NCBI RefSeq assembly: GCF_007197645.1
Contig: NZ_VKGK01000025.1
Coordinates: forward strand, 1 to 64,000
Source: Shewanella hanedai
Lineage (GTDB): Bacteria > Pseudomonadota > Gammaproteobacteria > Enterobacterales > Shewanellaceae
Length of the DNA stretch: 64,000 bases
Direction: 5' to 3'
Position 1 is the first letter of the stretch. Each line of letters opens with the position of its first letter. The notes beneath the pieces were generated by a model that saw nothing but the letters and a program-made list of their open reading frames with translations, ran no database searches and was not told where the DNA came from. The position numbers and the translations under genes were made by a program. This document shows positions 57,297-64,000 of the stretch, piece after piece.

Positions 57297-59600
57297 ATGA
57301 AAACATCAAAAAAAATAACTCAATTGTCACCTCCATTTACTCTCTCTAAATTGACAAAAATGCTCTTTCTACCCTGTTTGCTATTCACATCAATAGTGCA
57401 ATCACAAGCCATTGCAGCAGACAGCAGCCAACAAACCTATAAACTTATTTTTCCTGATGAGATGACTTTTCTAAAAGCGAACATCACACTCCACAATGAG
57501 AAAATAACGACCGATCCCCAGCAGAGAGCTATCTGGGTGCCATTATCAAATGATGCACTCAATAAAATACAACCTTTCACCACCAGCATGACCAAGGTTG
57601 AAGATCCCGCTAAGCTTTATCCGCAAAGAGCCTCAAGCCTGAGCAGTTCATCAATGCCGGGAATCCCGGGCTATAGCTGTTACCCGACGGTTGAGGAAAC
57701 TCAAAGCGATATTGAACAGCTTGTAACTCAATATCCACAGTTTGCCAGTATTGAAGATATTGGTAATTCTTGGCAGAAACAGACTGGCAACGGCGGTTAT
57801 GACCTCAATGTATTAAAACTCACCAATGGCCAAGTAACAGGCGAAAAGCCCAAGTTATTTATCCACGCCGCAATGCATGCAAGAGAATACGCCACCTCCC
57901 CTCTGGTACTGCAATTTGCTAAAAATCTACTCAATGAATACAGCACAGATGCCGATACTCAATGGATTTTGGATCGCCATGAGATCCACCTACTACTGCA
58001 TATGAATCCTGATGGGCGTAAAAAAGCCGAAACTGGATTGTCCTGGCGCAAAAACGTCAACTCAAATTACTGCGGCAGTAACTCCGAGGCCATCGGTGCC
58101 GATCTTAACCGCAACTTTAGTTGGGCATGGAACACGGTAGACGGAGGCTCTAGCGGCAATCAATGCAGCGACCTATTTCGTGGACCAACACCAGCATCAG
58201 AGCCTGAAACTCAGGCTGTAGAAACCTATGTGAGAAACTTGTTTGGCGATCACAGAGGACCCAACCGTAATGATGCTGCGCCGGATACAACCCAAGGACT
58301 GCATATCGACGTACATTCATACAGTGAGCTAGTCCTTTTTCCATGGGGTGATACTAATACCTTAGCCCCCAATGGCGTGGCGATGCGCTCACTCGGCAGG
58401 AAACTGGCCCGCTACAATGGCTATATGCCGATGCAAAGTGTCGGGCTCTATCCAACAGATGGCACCAGTGACAATTTAAGCTATGGTGAGTTAGGGATCC
58501 CGCACATGACTTTCGAGTTGGGGACTGCATTTTTTCAGAGCTGTTCTATCTACAATGAGAAAGTATTACCAGATAACCTCAAAGCACTTAAATATGCCGC
58601 CAAAATTGTCGAAGCTCCCTACCTCATGCCATCAGGGCCTGACATCACCGACATCAGCAGTGTAGGCCAACCAATTGATGCCATTGCCCAAAACTACCGC
58701 ATAACCCTAAACGTTACCGCATCCGATGACAGATTTAGCCGACGAGGTGGCACTGAAACCACTCAAGATATCTCAGAAATTGCACTCTATATTGATGATG
58801 CACCTTGGGATGGCGGTCAGGCAACGCTGCTAACTGCCTCAGATGGAACATTTGATGAGAAAACAGAACAGGGTGAGCTTCAGATCAACGCCAGTGATTT
58901 GAGCTTAGGCCAACATACACTCTACCTCAAAGCCAAAGATACCAGTGGTCAATGGGGGGCAATGTCAGCGCAGTTTATTAAAATTATTGCGTCTAAGACC
59001 AACCTAGCACCAGAAGCCAAGTTTAGTTATCAGTGCGATAAGTTTGTCTGTCAGTTTGATTCAAGCAGCAGTGAAGACCCTGAAGGTGATAGCTTAACGT
59101 ATCAATGGCAAATGGCGGGCACATCAAGTAGTGAGCGCAACCCAAGTTATGACTTTTCAAACAGTCAACTGACTGACAATAAAGCCCAGGTCATACTGAC
59201 AGTGACTGATCCACAAGGTTTAGCTCATAGTCAGACTCAAACCTTAACACTCAGCACAAATCAAGCTCCTACGGCTAGCTTCACCGCCAGCTGTACCCAT
59301 CTAGTATGCCAACTTGACGCCAGTGCCAGCAGTGATGCCGACGAAGACAGTTTGAATTATCAATGGGATCTTGGTGATGGAAACAGTGCTAATAAGCTGC
59401 AGCTATCACATACCTATGCCAAAGCAGGGACATACAAAGTGGTATTAACGGTTAACGATGGCAAGCTCAACAGTAATAAAGAGCAAAGCATTACGGTAAC
59501 AGCTGCGCCAGCACCAACTAACAATAACAGTTCCGGTGGTTCACTGGGGGTCATCAGCTTATTACTGCTGTCTTTTGGAATGAAAAGAAGGATGGGTTAA
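57297..59600 (+). CDS. Secreted M14 zinc carboxypeptidase with PKD domains and GlyGly-CTERM-like tail
   Basis: 767 residues: signal peptide (to about 41), short prosegment, M14 domain with zinc ligands H194 and E197 (MHAREYAT) and H340 (HIDVHSYSE), substrate arginine in DLNRNF (272) and catalytic E407 (TFELGTAFF), then a beta-domain (about 440-570), two PKD domains (about 575-745) and a C-terminal tail SSGGSLG + hydrophobic segment + KRR. That tail fits GlyGly-CTERM sorting, processed by rhombosortase after type II secretion. It releases C-terminal amino acids from peptides outside the cell. The ribosome-binding site is weak. Confidence 0.92.
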   Translation: MKTSKKITQLSPPFTLSKLTKMLFLPCLLFTSIVQSQAIAADSSQQTYKLIFPDEMTFLKANITLHNEKITTDPQQRAIWVPLSNDALNKIQPFTTSMTKVEDPAKLYPQRASSLSSSSMPGIPGYSCYPTVEETQSDIEQLVTQYPQFASIEDIGNSWQKQTGNGGYDLNVLKLTNGQVTGEKPKLFIHAAMHAREYATSPLVLQFAKNLLNEYSTDADTQWILDRHEIHLLLHMNPDGRKKAETGLSWRKNVNSNYCGSNSEAIGADLNRNFSWAWNTVDGGSSGNQCSDLFRGPTPASEPETQAVETYVRNLFGDHRGPNRNDAAPDTTQGLHIDVHSYSELVLFPWGDTNTLAPNGVAMRSLGRKLARYNGYMPMQSVGLYPTDGTSDNLSYGELGIPHMTFELGTAFFQSCSIYNEKVLPDNLKALKYAAKIVEAPYLMPSGPDITDISSVGQPIDAIAQNYRITLNVTASDDRFSRRGGTETTQDISEIALYIDDAPWDGGQATLLTASDGTFDEKTEQGELQINASDLSLGQHTLYLKAKDTSGQWGAMSAQFIKIIASKTNLAPEAKFSYQCDKFVCQFDSSSSEDPEGDSLTYQWQMAGTSSSERNPSYDFSNSQLTDNKAQVILTVTDPQGLAHSQTQTLTLSTNQAPTASFTASCTHLVCQLDASASSDADEDSLNYQWDLGDGNSANKLQLSHTYAKAGTYKVVLTVNDGKLNSNKEQSITVTAAPAPTNNNSSGGSLGVISLLLLSFGMKRRMG

Positions 59601-59607
59601 CGACAAA

Positions 59608-59629
59608 AACGGGGAATTATTTCCCCGTT
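59608..59629. terminator. Hairpin between the convergent M14 and metallo-hydrolase genes
   Basis: Perfect stem AACGGGGAA (59608-59616) and TTCCCCGTT (59621-59629), loop TTAT. Short T runs on either side suit a shared terminator. Confidence 0.75.
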
Positions 59630-59636
59630 CTATCTA

Positions 59637-60281
59637 TTAATCAAATAGCTGATCAGCGACAAATGGATTTTGATCTCGCTCAGAACCAAACGTAGATATA
59701 GGACCATGTCCTGGGATGAACTCCACATCCCTACCCAGTGGCCAGAGTTTTTTAGTAATCGAGGCGATTAAATCTTCGTGGTTTGACATAGGAAAGTCTG
59801 TTCGTCCTACGGATCCATGAAACAGTACATCGCCTACCCAAGCCGTTTTTGCTTTTTCGCAGAAAAAAACCACATGACCGGGTGTATGACCAGGGCAATG
59901 CAACACCTTGAGTGTCAGCTCACCAATAGTCACGGTATCACCTTCATCTAAATATTGATGAGATTCAAAGGGTACGCAGGCTTTAAGACCAAAATGCTGA
60001 CTTTGATCGACAAGACTTTCAAGCCAGAAAGTATCTGCCTTATGGGGGCCAATAATAGGAATACTCAGTAAATCTGAAAGTGACTTAGCGCCACCAACAT
60101 GATCAATATGCCCGTGAGTTAGAAATATTTTCTCAAGAGAAACACCCAATTTTTTCACTTCCGCTAGGATTCGGTCTATATCACCACCTGGATCGATCAC
60201 AGCCGCTTTCATGGTCTTATCACACCAAACAAGACTACAATTTTGCTGAAACGGGGTAACTGGAATGATCTGATACTTCAT
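59637..60281 (-). CDS. Metallo-beta-lactamase-fold hydrolase, YcbL/glyoxalase II-like
   Basis: 214 residues. The metal motif THGHIDHVGG, a further His in CPGHTPGHVVFF, Asp in WVGDVLFHGSVGR, and His in FIPGHGP are all present. Length and order match YcbL-type proteins, related to glyoxalase II but lacking its C-terminal substrate domain. The substrate may be a glutathione thioester. Confidence 0.92.
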   Translation of the reverse strand: MKYQIIPVTPFQQNCSLVWCDKTMKAAVIDPGGDIDRILAEVKKLGVSLEKIFLTHGHIDHVGGAKSLSDLLSIPIIGPHKADTFWLESLVDQSQHFGLKACVPFESHQYLDEGDTVTIGELTLKVLHCPGHTPGHVVFFCEKAKTAWVGDVLFHGSVGRTDFPMSNHEDLIASITKKLWPLGRDVEFIPGHGPISTFGSERDQNPFVADQLFD

Positions 60282-60474
60282 TAGTTGGCCTACGTAGAAT
60301 GGCTGAATTTCATTTTGATTAAACTAAGAGATTACGGCAACTCTGAGGAATACTCTAATAACTCTTGCTAAAAGTTAACACTAACTTGATCTCAACAACT
60401 AAAAACGGGTTTGGAGCCTACAAATTTTTTGTATACAATCTAATTATAAAAAAGTTATCACATTTGGGACCCCC

Positions 60475-61770
60475 ATGAAACCTGATCTAAGTCTAGCTGG
60501 TTTATCTGCGCATAAACATACCTTTACCTTGCCCCTTAACTACGATGACCCTCAAGGTAAAAAAATCCAAGTCTTTGCTAGAGAACTCACCTTACCTGAT
60601 GCAGATACAGGCTCAAATGAACGTCCTTTTTTAGTCTTCTTTCAAGGCGGACCGGGCTTTGGTGCCGTCAGACCTGTTGTTAATAGCGGCTGGATAAAAC
60701 GCGCACTAACAGAATTCAGAGTATTACTTTTAGATCAACGTGGAACCGGGCTTTCAACCCCTGTCAGCTATTTAAGTTTGGCTCATTTCAATTCTGAACA
60801 GCAAGCTCAATATCTGTCACACTTCAGAGCAGACAACATCATTCGTGACGCTGAAACTATTCGTGAACAACTTTGCCCTGGTCAAAAGTGGAGTATAATC
60901 GGTCAGAGTTTCGGTGGTTTCTGCGTGCTAAAATACCTCAATGACGCTCCTTCAGGGCTAAAAGAAGCCTATATTACCGGTGGACTCCCCTCGTTAACCC
61001 GCTCTGCGGACGAGGTCTATCAAGCGACCTACCAACGAGTACTCGCTAAAAATCATGATTTCTTCACTCGCTTCAGCGATGCGCAGGAGCTTGTCACTCA
61101 ACTCGCCGAACATATTAGCCATCATGACGTACGTATCGCCACTGGTGAACGACTCACGGTTGAGATGTTACAGCTACTTGGGATCAACATCGGCATGGAA
61201 CAAGGACCAGAAGCTGTCTACTATCTTTTGGAACATGCCCTGATAGACACGGATATTGGCACTCATGTCAACCCACTTTTTCTCGCCCAGTTCTGTCAAA
61301 TGCTGGACTTTAATACTAATCCTATCTTTGCCCTACTTCATGAAAGTATCTACTGCCAGCAAACCGCTTCAAACTGGTCTGCTCAACGGGTACGTGCTCA
61401 ATACGATGAGTTTAACTATGAATTCGGTAAGGACTTTCTTTTTACTGGTGAGATGGTCTACCCGTGGTTCTTCGAACAATTTACCAATTTAAAACCGCTG
61501 AAACATGCAGCCAATTTATTAGCCACTAAAAACGATTGGTCAACACTCTATAACTTGGACACATTGGCCAACAACCAAGTGCCTGTCGCTGCTGCAATTT
61601 ATAGTGAAGATATGTTTGTCGAAATGCGCTACAGCCTGGAAACAACCAAGCAAGTGGGTAATCTTAAGTACTGGTTAACCTCAGAATATGAGCACAATGG
61701 TATTCGTATGGATGGTGAACATATTCTCGACAGATTAATAGCGCTAAATAGGGGCACCCAATTGAGGTAA
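60475..61770 (+). CDS. Proline iminopeptidase-like alpha/beta hydrolase (S33)
   Basis: 431 residues. The oxyanion motif VFFQGGPGFG, DQRGTGLSTP, nucleophile elbow GQSFGGFCVL and a late His (EYEHNGIRMDGEHIL) fit the S33 prolyl aminopeptidase family in its longer form. No signal peptide, so it acts in the cytoplasm, removing N-terminal proline from peptides. Monocistronic; a 7-bp hairpin follows the stop. Confidence 0.9.
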   Translation: MKPDLSLAGLSAHKHTFTLPLNYDDPQGKKIQVFARELTLPDADTGSNERPFLVFFQGGPGFGAVRPVVNSGWIKRALTEFRVLLLDQRGTGLSTPVSYLSLAHFNSEQQAQYLSHFRADNIIRDAETIREQLCPGQKWSIIGQSFGGFCVLKYLNDAPSGLKEAYITGGLPSLTRSADEVYQATYQRVLAKNHDFFTRFSDAQELVTQLAEHISHHDVRIATGERLTVEMLQLLGINIGMEQGPEAVYYLLEHALIDTDIGTHVNPLFLAQFCQMLDFNTNPIFALLHESIYCQQTASNWSAQRVRAQYDEFNYEFGKDFLFTGEMVYPWFFEQFTNLKPLKHAANLLATKNDWSTLYNLDTLANNQVPVAAAIYSEDMFVEMRYSLETTKQVGNLKYWLTSEYEHNGIRMDGEHILDRLIALNRGTQLR

Positions 61771-61802
61771 CTTGCCTGATAGCAAGTTTCAAATATCTTT
61801 TT
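61769..61802 (+). terminator. Possible weak terminator after the proline iminopeptidase gene
   Basis: AACTTGC (61769-61775), loop CTGATA, GCAAGTT (61782-61788); the nearest T run begins about ten bases later. Confidence 0.4.
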
Positions 61803-62412
61803 GGTTGGGTTCATTTAGCTGGTTTGGTACTTGTGTGATTTAACTAATACCATAGCTAATTGGTGTTTATTGCTTGCAGCAGGCCTAATGTGTAAATACT
61901 TCGATGACACGGCGCCCTCTCTATTAACTGAAAAGGTCCCTTTAGCCTCTACGACAGCGTCTGACCTATATGGATATAGGAAATGCCTGGAAATGTAGGG
62001 AACATTTTTACCCATGCTGTCGAAGGTCATAGCCGCACTCACACCTGATTTTTTATCTCTTCGATTTAGGTTCTTCTAGTAGCTATCTCATTTGGAGACA
62101 AAAGAGAGCTAGGACTCAAGCTCCAAAGAAATGAACCAAACCAGAAAGTGTAATCAATCTTCATTCGAAGGTCGGCTAATACAGTATCGATCCATTCTCG
62201 ATTTTGGATTTTACGTTCAAATTTGGTACTGATCTCATCAATGGTAAAATTCTGCAGACCAAGGGGTAGTGGCATTATCAAATTACGTGTTTGCTAGTTT
62301 TGGCTTGGCGTAGTGGTGAGCGATGCATCATAATTTGCTCTTAAATCACCATATTCAAACGGATGTAACAGATCCGGTGGTAATTAGATACGCACTAGGG
62401 CTAGACTTATAT
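61803..62412. other. Non-coding stretch with palindromic elements, possible dispersed repeat
   Basis: CGACAGC (61952-61958) pairs with GCTGTCG (62016-62022) and encloses CCTATAT-GG-ATATAGG (61965-61980), a perfect dyad with an ATGGAT centre like the one at 175-188. The open frames here on the minus strand (61815-62042 and 62066-62281) have no ribosome-binding sites or known motifs. The element could be a mobile miniature repeat or encode a structured RNA. The rest up to 62412 shows nothing I recognise. Confidence 0.4.
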
Positions 62413-63387
62413 TTAGCGTTTAGTGACTTTACCAGGGCTTATCCCCATGATTTTCTTAAATGCCTTTCCAAATGATGCTTCTGACTTGTAGCCAACCGTC
62501 TCTGCAATGCTCAGCATAGAGAGCTTTCCCTCAGCAAGTAATCCGTGGGCAATATGCATACGCCATTGACTTAAGTAAGCCAGTGGCGTCATGCCGACAA
62601 TAGATTGAAATCGGTTAGCAAACGAGGTCCGCGACATCGAGACAGCAAGACCGAGAGACTCCACAGTCCAAGCTTTTCCAGGTTCTTGATGGATCAAACT
62701 CAATGCTCGACTGAGCTTATCATCCCCTAAGGCCTGAAAATAACCTGGAGTATTTTGTTGGCGACTCATATGCCAGCGCAGTAACTGGATCACCAACACC
62801 TCGGTGAGACGATCAACAACTACGGCATTTCCAGGTTGAAGCGAGCGGGATTCGTAGGCAAGGGTTTTTATCAGATGATTAAGCCATGCAAGTTCAGGCT
62901 CCTCTTCTGTTTTTATATGCAACATAGAGGGCATATCACGCAGTAGAGGCAAACCAGTATCGGTTTGATACTGAAAATAGCCGCACAGGAGTGTGACAAC
63001 ACTTTGTCCATCAGAAAAGGGACTCCTGTTCGACCGTATTCTCTTTAACACCTCACCTCCCGCCATGAGTTGACAACCTAACTGATCACTAACTTGGTGA
63101 GGAGAGCCTGTAGGAAACGCGATAATATCGCCCGTTGACAGAAAAATAGGGCTGGTTAGCTCTTCAGTCATCAACCAGGCATTGCCACGTATCACCACAT
63201 GAAACGTGCCACACTCGGCTTGAGGCTCATCGATCCCCCATGGAGAGGAGAACTCAGCACAATAATAACTGCTAGCATAGAGCCGAATCGCACGTAGCAC
63301 ATCGGAAAGCACGTCAAGATATGGCCCCTCTTCCATGCTGAGATCTCTCACACCATTAAGTTCAAGATTGCTGTTGGCCATGCTCAT
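62413..63387 (-). CDS. AraC family transcriptional regulator with cupin sensor
   Basis: 324 residues. The N-terminal cupin_6-type part (ECGTFHVVIRGNAWL, PTGSPHQVSDQLG) binds an unknown ligand; the C-terminal HTH pair reads AWTVESLGLAVSMSRTSFANRF and LSMLSIAETVGYKSEASFGKAFKK. The last gene of the window is divergent and 336 bases away, so it may be a target. Confidence 0.93.
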   Translation of the reverse strand: MSMANSNLELNGVRDLSMEEGPYLDVLSDVLRAIRLYASSYYCAEFSSPWGIDEPQAECGTFHVVIRGNAWLMTEELTSPIFLSTGDIIAFPTGSPHQVSDQLGCQLMAGGEVLKRIRSNRSPFSDGQSVVTLLCGYFQYQTDTGLPLLRDMPSMLHIKTEEEPELAWLNHLIKTLAYESRSLQPGNAVVVDRLTEVLVIQLLRWHMSRQQNTPGYFQALGDDKLSRALSLIHQEPGKAWTVESLGLAVSMSRTSFANRFQSIVGMTPLAYLSQWRMHIAHGLLAEGKLSMLSIAETVGYKSEASFGKAFKKIMGISPGKVTKR

Positions 63388-63723
63388 GTTAGTGCGCCTT
63401 CTCTTGTTGCTAAATACAGAGTGTACGATCTGACATAAAAGATACTCTATTCATCATGGATAGTCCGAAAAAAATCCCAAATAATGCAGTCTATGTAACT
63501 TACATCATTAAGGACTCATTTTGAATTAGCCACTACATGCGCCTTAAGTTAGCCTAATCAAACCTTGAAACTCTTAACTCGAGGCTGGAAACAAGATAAT
63601 TCGCCAAAAAAACAAACAATGATAAATAAAGATGTTTAGTATGACACTGATGGCCAGTTATTGATTTCGTTGTTCATTAGCACCTACGGGAAATACTTTA
63701 AACAACTCAAAAAGGAATATGAC
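63388..63723. other. Intergenic region between the AraC regulator and DUF4331 gene
   Basis: No gene seen. It should contain both divergent promoters. AAGGA at about 63713 is the ribosome-binding site of the following gene. Confidence 0.45.
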
Positions 63724-64000
63724 ATGCCCATTTATATCAACAAATTAAAAATCGGATTAATAGCAAGTGCATTAGTTTTGCTAGCAAACATCACTTTTCA
63801 AATCACACCAGCCTTTGCTAGTCACCACTTCGAAAGCGAGCTTTCAATCAAATATCCGCAGTTTGATTTGACGGATATGTTCGTATTTGAATCAGAAAAA
63901 AGTGGTTATACCGCATTTATGATGAACATCAACCCAACAACCGGAACCGATGGTAGTGCTGCTTTCGGTGAAAATGGCGTATATAACTTTCATATCGCCA
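63724..64000 (+). CDS. DUF4331 family protein, cut by the window end
   Basis: The first 92 codons are present. A signal peptide (MPIYINKLKIGLIASALVLL...AFA) is followed by SHHFESELSIKYPQFDLTDMFVFES, typical of DUF4331, a family of exported proteins of unknown role. No stop before the window end. AAGGA precedes the ATG. Confidence 0.85.
   Translation, partial: MPIYINKLKIGLIASALVLLANITFQITPAFASHHFESELSIKYPQFDLTDMFVFESEKSGYTAFMMNINPTTGTDGSAAFGENGVYNFHIA

Noticed and set aside
61815-62281. Two open frames of 75 and 71 codons on the minus strand
   Set aside because: No ribosome-binding sites or recognisable domains; they overlie palindromic sequence and are probably non-coding.

Overview
The window looks like a chromosomal segment of a marine gammaproteobacterium, most likely Shewanella or a close relative. 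The evidence is the trpEGD-trp(CF)-BA operon with a fused TrpCF and a trpL attenuator, the nearby yciB-yciI-xthA genes, two large TonB-dependent receptors of the type common in Shewanella, many c-di-GMP proteins, a chemoreceptor, and a secreted peptidase ending in a GlyGly-CTERM-like sorting tail. The genus is an inference from gene content and style; I could not run a search. I saw no rRNA, tRNA, CRISPR array, phage or complete insertion sequence.

Layout. 1-489: non-coding, with an imperfect hairpin that may be a dispersed repeat. 490-7709: trpL leader, attenuator, trpE, a 39-codon micro-ORF made by duplication of the trpE/trpG junction, trpG, trpD, trpCF, trpB, trpA, terminator. 7737-13896: HD-GYP phosphodiesterase (minus), a bacterial lipoxygenase with a complete set of iron ligands, and a 7TM diguanylate cyclase. 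14522-23906: two paralogous TonB-dependent receptors flanking a Sel1/TonB-C protein and a membrane-bound CadC-type regulator. 24009-25790: yciB, yciI, xthA.

26042-38035 is the most interesting part. A Tat-exported small subunit, a GMC oxidoreductase, an E1-alpha/E1-beta pair, a free-standing lipoyl domain, an E2 reduced to its catalytic domain, and a lipoate-ligase-like protein form one probable operon, followed by an AcoR-type sigma-54 activator. A porin gene and a secreted VOC protein/HupE-like pair lie on the opposite strand. Three promoter regions (before the Tat gene, the porin and the VOC gene) each carry a sigma-54 -24/-12 element sharing (T/C)TGGCAT, and each has one copy of a 16-bp dyad, TGANACA-N2-TGTNTCA, 100-180 bp upstream. 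I propose that these are one local regulon: porin uptake of an alcohol-type compound, periplasmic oxidation by the GMC enzyme, then thiamine-dependent cleavage or oxidation by the split dehydrogenase. The substrate is unknown.

38147-45524: S9 peptidase, a FadD-like ligase, an AraC regulator and FadH (unsaturated fatty-acid oxidation). 45591-49932 (minus): an operon of a cupredoxin-like protein, a GGDEF/EAL sensor and an outer-membrane beta-barrel. 50148-52213: a chemoreceptor and a DUF1097 membrane protein. 52580-57004 (minus): xdhC, a mobA-like gene, and the two subunits of an IorAB-type molybdenum aldehyde/isoquinoline oxidoreductase. 57297-64000: M14 carboxypeptidase with PKD domains, a metallo-beta-lactamase-fold hydrolase, a proline-iminopeptidase-like hydrolase, a non-coding stretch with another ATGGAT-centred dyad, an AraC regulator, and the start of a DUF4331 gene cut by the window edge.
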